From Bacteroidia bacterium (GTDB lineage Bacteria > Bacteroidota > Bacteroidia > Bacteroidales > Azobacteroidaceae), in contig BNXY01000036.1 in assembly GCA_025999935.1 (NCBI GenBank), forward strand, positions 1 through 27,172: DNA of 27,172 bases, in the 5' to 3' direction. The translations under genes and the position numbers were made by a program. The number at the start of each line of letters is the position of its first letter. Position 1 is the first letter of the stretch. A model generated the notes under the pieces. That model worked only from the letters and a program-made list of their open reading frames with translations. It was not told where the DNA came from and made no database searches. Shown piece by piece: positions 14,882 through 22,484 of the stretch.

Positions 14882-15622
14882 TTAATTTTGCTGCCGATTA
14901 TTAGTGACTGTTTTCAAGTAATTCTCAAAACTCGTTTTCTTTTTTCTTCGGTTGGCATAACGCAACATTTTACTCTGATTGACAGTATATTTACTTAGTA
15001 CCTCGTTAAAAACAGTTCGCATTTCCGCGCCTTGTTGAGCGGCAAACAGCGTTTCATCGCAAAAAATATCTACCAGCATTTTTTCGATTGACAGTGTGCA
15101 TACCCTCTTTACCTTTTGAATAGGGGCTTCCGAAACCAACGATTTTACAATGTAAATCATTTTATTTTCAGGCAGATATTTGTTCAAAATGTCCTGATTG
15201 GGATTAAGAAAAACAGCTAAATTCTGCTCTTTCAAAACATAAAAAACAGCTTCTGCTGATTCTTTTTCCACTTCAATCATATAATAAAATTTACCCATTT
15301 GGTGCTGCATAAATTCGTTAAACACAGAGGTATGCCACACGCAAACAGCGGTAAATGGAAATTCTTTATGGATTTTATTATACAAAGATTTCAGTTTGGG
15401 CGAGATTTCGGGAATGAATATTTTGCTGTTTCCCAAACGGAATTTACCTCTCCCCACACGCTGCAAAACACCTTTTTGCACCAATGAATAAATGCGCCAA
15501 TTCACAGTTGCTGATTTTATTTGCTCGTCAGCAGAGCGGTAAAAATCAACAATATCCTTCATTTCAAAAACATCTTTATCTTTGAAGTGAATGATAAAAT
15601 CGTCTATGTTTAATTTATTCAT
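14882..15622 (-). CDS. DUF6577-family antitoxin (AbiEi-like) of the AbiE pair
   Basis: About 246 residues from ATG 15622 (MNKLNIDDFIIHFKDKDVFE). The N-terminal winged-helix segment (about 15-65, IVDFYRSADEQIKSATVNWR then IYSLVQKGVLQRVGRGKFRL) resembles the PSK-type HTH of AbiEi antitoxins that bind operator DNA. The remainder fits DUF6577, the usual partner of this kind of AbiEii in Bacteroidetes. It is first in a two-gene operon with a perfect palindrome over its promoter, consistent with the autorepression known for AbiE systems. The longer frame starting at 15667 would begin inside the operator and is less likely. It is intact, unlike the toxin. Confidence 0.8.
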   Translation of the reverse strand: MNKLNIDDFIIHFKDKDVFEMKDIVDFYRSADEQIKSATVNWRIYSLVQKGVLQRVGRGKFRLGNSKIFIPEISPKLKSLYNKIHKEFPFTAVCVWHTSVFNEFMQHQMGKFYYMIEVEKESAEAVFYVLKEQNLAVFLNPNQDILNKYLPENKMIYIVKSLVSEAPIQKVKRVCTLSIEKMLVDIFCDETLFAAQQGAEMRTVFNEVLSKYTVNQSKMLRYANRRKKKTSFENYLKTVTNNRQQN

Positions 15623-15643
15623 TATTGCATTTGAAATTTGCTG

Positions 15644-15692
15644 CAAAGATACACAAATTTTCGGCACAAAATAAAATTAGTGCCGAAAATTT
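15644..15692 (-). promoter_or_regulatory. Promoter with perfect 13-bp operator palindrome for the AbiE operon
   Basis: AAATTTTCGGCAC (15655-15667) and GTGCCGAAAATTT (15680-15692) are perfect inverted repeats separated by 12 bases. Immediately downstream on the minus strand is TATCTTTG (15651-15644), a -7 box of the TAnnTTTG type. The -33 position falls in the palindrome, so a bound repressor would block polymerase. The antitoxin encoded next is the natural candidate to bind it. Confidence 0.75.
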
Positions 15693-15845
15693 GAATAATT
15701 TCTGTTTGATAAAAGCAGTTTGTACTAACTGCCAATGGTATAAATATTTAGGATTGGTCAAGCAACAATGCCAAGGTTTCAACAGACAACAGAATTGTGC
15801 AATAAAATAGATTATAACAAAAATAAAAGCTGACATTATAAATTA

Positions 15846-15879
15846 TTTGATGTCATTTCAAAAAAATATTGTATTTTTG
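15846..15879 (+). promoter_or_regulatory. Bacteroidetes-type promoter ahead of a probable small RNA
   Basis: TTTG at 15846-15849 and TATTTTTG at 15872-15879 match the -33 and -7 consensus of Bacteroidetes sigma-ABfr, with a 22-base spacer that is slightly long. Confidence 0.5.
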
Positions 15880-15885
15880 CCTTGA

Positions 15886-16149
15886 AGTTTTATGCGGCAA
15901 AGGCAAGTCAAAGATAGTCAGAAAGGACTTCTTAAACCGCCCCAAGTCGTACCCCGCAAAACCAAACAAGCGACTAATTCGCTGAATTATAGAGTTTTTC
16001 TGCATTTCTTTCAAAACTTCCTAAATTTCAAAAAAGCAATCCAATAGAATAAGTAGTAGATGTCTATGCGTTTAGCATGGATATTACTTTTCTTGGATTA
16101 AGGTTTTTACTACGACCGCACAGCATGGAGAGTGTATCCATGCTTTTTT
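15886..16149 (+). ncRNA. Candidate structured non-coding RNA of about 260 nt
   Basis: A transcript from the promoter at 15846-15879 to the terminator at 16123-16149 would be about 260 nt. Internal pairings are frequent: TGCGG (15893-15897) with CCGCA (15954-15958), enclosing GACTT/AAGTC (15926-15930/15944-15948); AGCGA-CTAAT-TCGCT (15969-15983); GTAGTA (16053-16058) with TACTAC (16108-16113), enclosing ATGC-gttta-GCAT (16066-16078). I recognise no Rfam family; it is not tmRNA, RNase P or SRP RNA by their usual signatures. An alternative is a 51-codon ORF at 15892-16047 (MRQRQVKDSQKGLLKPPQVV start), which could be a small protein or a gene remnant. Confidence 0.5.
16123..16149 (+). terminator. 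Intrinsic terminator
   Basis: GCATGGA (16123-16129), a 7-base loop, TCCATGC (16137-16143), then TTTTTT. A textbook rho-independent terminator. Confidence 0.85.
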
Positions 16150-16233
16150 ATATCCTAAAATGGAGTTCAGCAACCATTTCAAAAACGGGGCAAGACCTGC
16201 GAAGCCGTAAGAGCAGGAGAAAATTAAATCAAT

Positions 16234-16410
16234 ATGAAAAATTTAGTTATTTTATTTTCGGGAATTAGTGGCGTATAGATTCTTATTTTACTTATAGTTG
16301 CAGGATTAGCTCTGTTTAACTGGAAATTGTGCAAATGGAAAGGTTACAGTAAATGGTGTTGGGTTGCCGCCATTGGAGGAACATTAATTTTTCCGAGCGG
16401 CGATTATTGA
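16234..16410 (+). pseudogene. Small membrane protein gene with an amber stop
   Basis: ATG 16234 encodes MKNLVILFSGISGV, then TAG at 16276, then the frame continues ILILLIVAGLALFNWKLCKW, KGYSKWCWVAAIGG and TLIF to a TGA at 16408. With TGG in place of TAG it would be a 58-residue protein with one or two membrane segments. A GGAG-like sequence lies about 15 bases upstream. The family is not recognised and the C-terminus may be truncated. Confidence 0.5.
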
Positions 16411-16550
16411 CAAAACAGCGATGACAGAAACGTGGCGAGTAAGTCATTGGATTGGTGGAAATACCTAAGCGACACCGAGGGTGAGCCATTCTCAATATTT
16501 ACACCCCCGATTTGAAACAAAAATGTGATCTTTGCAAAAATTTCAATACG

Positions 16551-16833
16551 ATGTTTGAAAGAAATGTGATTACAGAATTGGAACAATGGGCTGCGAACAG
16601 CAAGCGCAAACCATTGATATTTTGAAGTAAAATCGGGACATAACGCCCACCTCAAATCGCTGCACCTGTTCATGGACGAATGTCCTCACAATTGGGCGGT
16701 TAGAGTTTGGTCGCAGCCGTTTTCAATTGACAAAGTGAAAACGCAGGCAGGCAAGGAATTTAATCTTATCAATCTGCCGTTTTATTATGTCGGCGTGTTG
16801 GAAAAGGTTTTGGAAACACTTACCCCAATTTAA
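16551..16833 (+). pseudogene. AAA+/DUF4143 ATPase reduced to its two ends
   Basis: ATG 16551 starts MFERNVITELEQWAANSKRK then PLI, the standard beginning of the ATP-binding DUF4143 family just before its Walker A (RGARQVGKT, absent). The sequence then jumps, with a frame change, to the family's C-terminal end: FEVKSGHNAHLKSLHLFMDE, then RVWSQPFSIDKVKTQAGKEF and NLPFYYVGVLEKVLETL. About 300 or more residues are missing. The last 14 bases overlap the SNF2 helicase gene tail to tail. The 140 bases before it hold no recognisable gene. Confidence 0.75.
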
Positions 16834-19450
16834 ATCGCATCACCACTTCGCCCGTTTCTCTGTCAATCTCAATTTTCTGATTTTCCAACCCAATATCTTT
16901 CCCTGTGGACATTTTGAACAGACCGGCTAAGAATTGCATTCCGCTATTCATCACTTGTTCTATTTCGGCGGATTTTTTTTCGGTTTCAATTCTTTCCTGC
17001 TCTTTTTGTTGCTCTTCTTGTTCTTCAAATAATTCAAGTTGCACAACATCGGACGAATCGGCAACAAGTTCTGTTGCTGGGGTTTCAATCAGTTGATTTT
17101 CGGATAAATCGTCCTCTTTTTGCTCTGCTCTGAGTTCCTGTTCCTTAATCATCGCTTCTATCTGCTGAATAAACTGCGAACGCCCTTTGCTGGAAAAATC
17201 GACGTAATTCGTTGTATTTTTATCCGAAAGAACACCGTCAAACAGGTTTTGTTTTACCAACAATCCGGCGGCAATATTTTGTTCTATTGAGAATCGGGTA
17301 ATAAAATTGTAGATAGTCAGTTTGTGGCTCTTTTGCCCCAGGCGGTCGATGCGTCCGATGCGTTGATTTTTCTTGGCAGGATTCCAAGGAAGTTCAAAAT
17401 TAATCAGAATATCAGCTACTTGCAAGTTCAAACCGGCGCCTCCGGCTTCGGTCGAAAGAAAAATTTTACATTCGGGCGTTGTTTCAAACTTGCGAATGAG
17501 TTCGCCGCGTAAATGGACGGGAATTTTCCCGTTCAATTCCACAAAACCAATATTATTTTCCCGCAAAAGTTGTCCTATCAACTTGTGTACTTTTACCCAT
17601 TCCGAAAAAATAATAATCTTGCGGTTGGTATTTTGAATATCCAATTTCTCGAACAAAATATCGCGCAATTCTTCTAACTTGGGCGATTCATTGGTTTCAT
17701 CGTCAATCAGATAAGTTGAATCGCAGACCATTCGGGCGCTGTTGAGCAGTAAAGTCAGTTTTTGCAAATCGTAAGGCGTCAGGAATTTCTTACGGATAAT
17801 TTGAGAAATGCCTTGCATATAACCGGCATGATATTCGCTTTGCATGGGCGACAGTTTTACCGGGACATCTATTTGTTGAACAGCAGGCAATTGACTCAAA
17901 ACGGCGCTTTTTTCCCGGCGAATAAGAATGTGAGAAAGTTTTTCGTTCAACGGATTTAAATCATAATAACCGTTGATTTTATTCGGTTTTTCGGGGTCGA
18001 AAAGGCAGTGTTGATAGGAAAATTCCCACAATGGCCCCAAGAAATACGGGTCTATCGTACTGATAATGGAGAAAATATCTATCAAACGGTTTTCAATCGG
18101 CGTACCGGTTATTACCAATACGTGCTTGTATTTCAAACGGTTGACCGAAGATGCTGTTTTCGTTTCGTAATTCTTTATTTTTTGCGCTTCGTCCAAAATC
18201 AGGAAATCGAAATCCGCTTTGTTGATTGCTAAACTGTCGCGTAAAATCGTTTCGTAATTGATGATGAAAAAGAAATAATTATCGTCCTGATATTGCTTGG
18301 CGCGTTCTTCCGGCGTTCCGGAAAGTATCAAGGCTTTTTCGTCCGTAAACTTTTCGATTTCTTTTTTCCATTGCGATTTCAGGGTAGCGGGACAGACGAT
18401 TAATGTTTTGCGGAAACCGAAAACCTGTTTCTTTAAAGTTGCCGTAACAATGGCTTGAATCGTTTTCCCAAGTCCCATTTCATCGGCGATAATCGCGGCT
18501 TTGCGGAAAAGGGCGAACTTCACGCCTTCCGTTTGGTAGGGGAAAAGTTGTGCGTGTGCGGATGAAAAATCGATTTCCTGTTTTTTCTGTAATTCATTCA
18601 ACATCAATTCTTCATAGCGGCGTTCCACTTTTTCTTTTACTTCCGGACGAATGCAAATCGTTTCATAATTCGTCGCTTCCTCAATAAACTGTAAAAACGT
18701 TTCCACCTCCGAATCTTCAATGCAGGTCGATTTTTTAAAGAACTTGGAAATCAGCAGTTTTTCGTCCAACGGCATTTCGCCTTCGTAATGCCACGATATT
18801 TTATAGTCATTCAGCGGGTCGCAATAAATCTCAATAAAGGGATATATTTTCGATAATCGGTTATACAATGCTTTGTCTTCCTTCAATTTACGAAATGCAT
18901 ACATAATGTGTTTCGTAGTTCCGAGTTTATTGAGTCGGGAGTCGGAACTGTCGCTGTATCCGGTTTCGTTTTCAAAATCGCGGAGGAAAATCTTGTAGCG
19001 AATGCCTTTTTCGTTGGTCAGGATATGGTCGCCGAAGACATTATCCGCCCATTTAATCCGGTAATCCGCTTTTTCGGCTTTCATCCACCGTTCGTTCAGC
19101 ACCCGTTTAATCATGCCTTGACGGGAATATTTTTTGTGTTCCGTAATGTCTTTGGGTTGCAATTGTTTCAATTCCGTATCGTATTGAAGCAGACAAGAAT
19201 ATGTGTAGCGATTCCATCCGGTACGTTCGCCGTCACATTCGGGAACGATATGAAGGTTGTTGCCATCGTTATCAAAAATAAGAGAAACTTCCATTTGCTT
19301 GCCGTCGTCTATAACCATAAAATCAATAGAAACAGCCGATTGCGATAAAATGGTGCAATCGTTGTTGTTAAATAAGATTTCGCCGTGAGCCAATTCGGTT
19401 GGGAGTAATGCCTTTTTTACGTCTTCAATTAGGGAAGCGAGATTATTCAT
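16820..19450 (-). CDS. SNF2-family DEAD/DEAH helicase
   Basis: An 876-residue Swi2/Snf2 ATPase that would remodel nucleoprotein or translocate on DNA. Motif I is DEMGLGKT (323-330), motif II is DEAQ (420-423), motif III is TGTPIENR (448-455), motif V is STEAGGAGLNLQ (666-677) and motif VI is QRIGRIDRLGQ (696-706). The N-terminal ~300 residues are unassigned. The C-terminal ~130 residues form a charged, glutamate-rich coiled-coil-like tail (about 740-830). All helicase motifs are intact. A divergent 69-bp piece of a related gene survives at 3114-3182. Its chromosomal or mobile-island origin is unclear; its 3' end overlaps a degraded ATPase gene from the other strand. Confidence 0.9.
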   Translation of the reverse strand: MNNLASLIEDVKKALLPTELAHGEILFNNNDCTILSQSAVSIDFMVIDDGKQMEVSLIFDNDGNNLHIVPECDGERTGWNRYTYSCLLQYDTELKQLQPKDITEHKKYSRQGMIKRVLNERWMKAEKADYRIKWADNVFGDHILTNEKGIRYKIFLRDFENETGYSDSSDSRLNKLGTTKHIMYAFRKLKEDKALYNRLSKIYPFIEIYCDPLNDYKISWHYEGEMPLDEKLLISKFFKKSTCIEDSEVETFLQFIEEATNYETICIRPEVKEKVERRYEELMLNELQKKQEIDFSSAHAQLFPYQTEGVKFALFRKAAIIADEMGLGKTIQAIVTATLKKQVFGFRKTLIVCPATLKSQWKKEIEKFTDEKALILSGTPEERAKQYQDDNYFFFIINYETILRDSLAINKADFDFLILDEAQKIKNYETKTASSVNRLKYKHVLVITGTPIENRLIDIFSIISTIDPYFLGPLWEFSYQHCLFDPEKPNKINGYYDLNPLNEKLSHILIRREKSAVLSQLPAVQQIDVPVKLSPMQSEYHAGYMQGISQIIRKKFLTPYDLQKLTLLLNSARMVCDSTYLIDDETNESPKLEELRDILFEKLDIQNTNRKIIIFSEWVKVHKLIGQLLRENNIGFVELNGKIPVHLRGELIRKFETTPECKIFLSTEAGGAGLNLQVADILINFELPWNPAKKNQRIGRIDRLGQKSHKLTIYNFITRFSIEQNIAAGLLVKQNLFDGVLSDKNTTNYVDFSSKGRSQFIQQIEAMIKEQELRAEQKEDDLSENQLIETPATELVADSSDVVQLELFEEQEEQQKEQERIETEKKSAEIEQVMNSGMQFLAGLFKMSTGKDIGLENQKIEIDRETGEVVMRFKLG

Positions 19451-19488
19451 TGATATTGTTGTTTTTAGGATTTTTTAATTTTAAAGTG

Positions 19489-19496
19489 CAAAGATA
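19489..19496 (-). promoter_or_regulatory. -7 promoter element of the helicase gene
   Basis: On the minus strand TATCTTTG fits TAnnTTTG, about 40 bases upstream of the helicase ATG. No convincing -33 element at the right distance. Confidence 0.5.
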
Positions 19497-19564
19497 GCAT
19501 TTCTCTTTCAAACATAAAAAAATTAAGGCGCTTTTCTGTACCAAAAGGTTACAATCTGTGCTGA

Positions 19565-19960
19565 ATGTGGCTGCCGTCGAAGGTCGCTATTTTTTTGTAT
19601 GGCAACGGATTGATTCAATTTATTATCAGATATTCCTTCGGTTGCTCAGATGCGAAAAGGAGTTATTTGTTGGGACTTTACGCGGTAGCCGATGGAAATA
19701 ATGGCATCCATAAATTCCTCCGCATCCAAGTAGGCGAACAAACTTATATGGCGAGTCTGTTTTTATTGATGGGCAAAAGTCATTTAGCTGTACCGGATTA
19801 CACGACTCTTTGCCGCCGTCAAAAGAATCTTCCGGTCGAAATACAAAAGCGGTTGGAATCGGGAGAAAACCTGGAGATAGCGATAGAGATGAAAATTTAT
19901 ATGGACAAAGGTAATAACTTTTTTGAATTTACAATTGTATTATTGAAATATTATCATTAA
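19565..19960 (+). pseudogene. IS5-type transposase remnant
   Basis: The middle of this frame reads YMASLFLLMGKSHLAVPDYT then TLCRRQKNLPVEIQKR, matching the segment of IS5-type (DDE) transposases just before the first catalytic Asp. After it, IAIEMKIYMDKG stands where families have VDSTGLKVYGEGEW, so the first Asp and the rest of the catalytic domain are lost. The N-terminal part of the frame is not convincing transposase. No terminal repeats were found. Treated as a relic. Confidence 0.55.
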
Positions 19961-20012
19961 TTTTGTACCGTTATCATATATTATGATAATAGGTCAATAA
20001 TAATAGTATATT

Positions 20013-20828
20013 GTGAGAGAAAAGAAAGTATCCATACTCGGTGCCAAAATAGAACTTGTTTCAATTCCACAAAATGAGTTAAAGGGACTTAATACAGATA
20101 TGCTATTGAGATTCTTTTATTATGAGGCAACGTTTCATAATCAAGCGATTTGCATAGTCCGGGCAAAGAATAATGAGGTTTATACGCCCTTAAAATATAG
20201 AAAGATTACCGAACAAATTGAACAGGCTGTCTGTAAGCCGGTAGTCCTTTTGTTGGATGGGATAAACTACCACGAAAGAGAACGATTGATTAATCAGGGC
20301 GTATATTTCATAATTTCAGATAAATATGCTTTTTTGCCGACACTAATTGCCAATGTGAGGGCGAATAAAAAGGGGAAATTACCTCAGAAACTGATACCTG
20401 CCGCTCAATATTTGTTATTGCATTATCTTTTGACAGACAATGAACAAGAATTTACAATTAAAGAATTACAAGAAATCATGCCCTATAATTATTTGGCTAT
20501 CTCTCGTGCCGTTATCAATTTAGAAGATTGTAAATTATGCCAAACATCCAAAGATGAGGCAGGCACAAAACATATCCGTTTTGTCTATCCCAAGCGGGAA
20601 TTTTTGGAAAAATCGCAAAAGTATTTGTCTTCTCCGATAAAGAAAGTTGTCTTTTCGGATTCATTGCCGAAAGCTAATTTTAGTATAAGTGGCATAAATG
20701 CCCTGTCGCACTATTCACATCTTAATCCCGAACAATATGGAAGTGTGGCTATTTGGGATAGGGATTTTCAAGTAGATGCTAAATATAATGAGATTGAAGG
20801 TAACTACCGAATTGAAATTTGGAAATAA
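20013..20828 (+). pseudogene. AbiEi-family type IV antitoxin, main part of a split gene
   Basis: A GTG start is used at 20013. The first ~130 residues form the N-terminal domain (KPVVLLLDGINYHERERLIN then QGVYFIISDKYAFLPTL), typical of this AbiEi subgroup. About 130-190 is a winged helix (FTIKELQEIMPYNYLAISRA). Then SISGINALSHYSHLNPE and the strand region ending EIEGNYRIEIWK. The family continues for about 40 more residues, but here TAA follows at once because a 1.25-kb insert begins. The missing C-terminus is found at 22071 in a compatible frame. AbiEi normally represses the operon and neutralises AbiEii; the cognate toxin is not present downstream. The DNA-binding part could still be made. 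Confidence 0.75.
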
Positions 20829-20840
20829 GGGAGTATTTTC

Positions 20841-21482
20841 ATGGCAACATTTATAGATACTTTTATAGCGCAATGTCCTACTTGTGGTAAAAAAATGGAA
20901 CGTGTTGAATATTACACTGCAACAATATCTGATAAAACCAAAACAATTACATATACATGGAATCAAAAAATATCTACTATAAAAACAACTTATAAAAATA
21001 TAACCTATCATATAGGTAGTTTGTGCCTTGATTGTGGTTTAGCAGAAATTAAGAAACAAGGATTGGGTATTTTAATATCGGCAGTAATTTTTTTCATTGT
21101 TGCTATTATTTGTTTTGTTGTTGGTGGCCCATTATTAGACATAACATTTATATTGCAATTTGCCTTTATATTTTTCCCCATTGCATTATATTTGGGGTAT
21201 AAATATATAAAAAAGATACTTGATTTTAAACGGCTATATAAGTATGTTGGGCAACAACCAAATAGCTATATCTATTTGGGTAAAGCAGCACCATTATTAA
21301 AAAATAATCCTAATATTCCATACATTAAAAATGGATATAATATAAAATGGATAGATGGCGAGGCTGTTTTAATTAATGATGAGTTTTCAATAAAATTCTG
21401 TGAATTTGCCTCTAAGGAACACCCATTAATAAATAAAGAACAAGTTTATTTAGATACTCATACATATCGTCGATTAAAATAA
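20841..21482 (+). CDS. Zinc-ribbon membrane protein, cassette-like
   Basis: A 213-residue protein, unknown family. Two Cys pairs (CPTCGKK near residue 12 and CLDCG near residue 58) suggest a zinc ribbon; two adjacent hydrophobic segments (about 75-95 and 100-122) would place it in the membrane; a soluble C-terminal domain follows. AAGGGAG stands 9 bases before the ATG, an unusually good Shine-Dalgarno for this phylum. It begins 15 bases after the point where the AbiEi gene is interrupted and is followed by an attC-like site, the arrangement of an integron gene cassette. Function unknown. Confidence 0.7.
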   Translation: MATFIDTFIAQCPTCGKKMERVEYYTATISDKTKTITYTWNQKISTIKTTYKNITYHIGSLCLDCGLAEIKKQGLGILISAVIFFIVAIICFVVGGPLLDITFILQFAFIFFPIALYLGYKYIKKILDFKRLYKYVGQQPNSYIYLGKAAPLLKNNPNIPYIKNGYNIKWIDGEAVLINDEFSIKFCEFASKEHPLINKEQVYLDTHTYRRLK

Positions 21483-21505
21483 TATATGGTGTACGCCCCC
21501 ACTTC

Positions 21506-21677
21506 GCATAACAAAGTGTATACGCTTCGCCGCCAGTAGGCGGCTCGGCCTCCACAAAAACGCAGTCGGCCTGCGGCCTTTGTGCATTTTTGTTCCGGCA
21601 CATTTGGGGCAGGGGTCAATGCTTCGCATTGCCCTATTACCTGCCTCAAACGTCGTATAGCTTTTATCGTTATGTGC
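21506..21677 (+). other. attC-like recombination site (integron cassette site)
   Basis: GCATAAC (21506-21512) and GTTATGT (21669-21675) stand as R'' and R' boxes; TATACG (21519-21524) and CGTATA (21654-21659) are the complementary L'' and L' boxes, in mirror order as in attC. Between them are several hairpins: GCCGCC-AGTA-GGCGGC (21529-21544), CAATGC-TTC-GCATTG (21617-21631) enclosed by GGCAGG/CCTGCC. At about 172 bp it is at the long end for attC. It follows directly the preceding ORF's stop, as a cassette site should. No integron integrase is in the window. Confidence 0.6.
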
Positions 21678-21715
21678 ATTTGGTCTGAATTGTTTTGAAA
21701 ATATAAGAAAATATA

Positions 21716-21742
21716 TTGACAAAATGATAAAAAGAATATAAA
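21716..21742 (+). promoter_or_regulatory. Sigma70-type promoter (TTGACA...TATAAA) ahead of the oxidase-family gene
   Basis: TTGACA (21716-21721), a 15-base spacer and TATAAA (21737-21742). Followed by AAAGGAG 7 bases before the ATG at 21778. Both signals are of the Firmicutes/proteobacterial type, not the Bacteroidetes type seen elsewhere in the window. The spacer is shorter than ideal. Confidence 0.5.
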
Positions 21743-21777
21743 GTAAAATATAGAAGTTTGTTTAAAGGAGAATTACG

Positions 21778-22070
21778 ATGGAACAAAAGATTATTGAAAG
21801 AGCTGCTGAAATTATTTCGGCAACAAGGTTGAACTGTGTTTTGGCACTTATTGATTTGGATGGTTATCCATCAGCAACTACAAAAACAGTTTCAAAAGCA
21901 GATGGTATTAAATGGATGACATTCTGCACGGGGAATAACAAAATTAAAATGATAAATCAATGTGATCATGCAAGTGTTTGTTTTACTTCATCAGATCCTT
22001 TGTATAATATTACACTGGTAGGTAAAATTGAAGTGATAACTGATTTAGAAATAAAAAAAGAAATGTGGTA
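21778..22070 (+). pseudogene. Pyridoxamine 5'-phosphate oxidase-family flavoprotein, truncated
   Basis: About 98 residues of a PNPOx-like split-barrel protein: ERAAEIISATRLNCVLALID, DLDGYPSATTKTVSKADGIK, then WMTFCTGNNKIKMINQCDHA and LVGKIEVITDLEIKKEMW. Family members continue for another ~35-45 residues with the flavin-site end of the barrel. Here the frame leaves the gene at 22070, where the AbiEi C-terminus resumes in another frame, and stops at 22140. Its strong Shine-Dalgarno and TTGACA/TATAAA promoter suggest a Firmicutes donor. Probably non-functional because the barrel is incomplete. Confidence 0.75.
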
Positions 22071-22199
22071 TATCCGACTACTATGCCCTACCAACAAAAT
22101 AGTGGCATCGTGGATAAATTGTCATTGTATCTGTCAATGAAAGGCGACCCTGATGCCCGGACAGAAAAAGAATTAGAATTGTTAATAGAGGGAATATGA
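22071..22199 (+). pseudogene. C-terminal piece of the split AbiEi antitoxin gene
   Basis: In the frame ending at the TGA at 22197-22199 this reads YPTTMPYQQNSGIVDKLSLY then LSMKGDPDARTEKELELLIE GI. The LSLYLS...DPR...ELELL pattern is the normal end of AbiEi-family antitoxins. Joining AAA at 20823-20825 to TAT at 22071 restores an open frame (EIWK|YPTTMPY) with the expected total length (about 313 residues). Confidence 0.75.
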
Positions 22200-22474
22200 A
22201 AATACTACGATATCGTCAATACTTGCTAATCGAATGGTTTCAATGAGACAATGAGGACGGATAAAAGAGTCCGTGTAAAACAAATCTACTTTGACACTTT
22301 CTTGTGCTGAATCTCCAACATAGTACGACCTGCCCATACCTACAATATTTATATGGTCTGGGTTGCCGTTCCACCCACCAATACAAAATCGTCAAAAATA
22401 CGTCCTTGCATCAAATCAGTGAGTACCGATATTAATTTGGGATTGACCGTATTGTAAGCTAAAGATGTTCCCAT
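22200..22474 (-). pseudogene. AbiEii-type toxin, internally deleted and truncated
   Basis: ATG 22474 gives MGTSLAYNTVNPKLISVLTD, then LMQGRIFDDFVLVGGTA, the start of an AbiEii nucleotidyltransferase up to its GGTA motif. The frame then breaks; another frame gives DHINIVGMGRSYYVGDSAQE and VKVDLFYTDSFIRPHCLIET then IRLASIDDIV. The segment that should carry the DxD metal-binding motif is missing and the 3' half is lost at about 22200, where the opposing AbiEi fragment ends. It follows the HigA-like gene by 10 bases, so it was that gene's toxin partner. Not functional. Confidence 0.75.
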
Positions 22475-22484
22475 ACTTTATTGA

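Noticed and set aside
15892..16047. 51-codon ORF starting MRQRQVKDSQKG as a gene in its own right
   Set aside because: No family recognised and the stretch is full of base-paired segments between a promoter and a terminator; kept only as an alternative to the RNA call.
20826..22070. Insertion of the AbiEi-splitting segment by an integron integrase at a secondary site
   Set aside because: Neither edge has the GTT core expected for integrase-mediated insertion, and the right edge cuts a gene; the attC-like site is internal to the insert.
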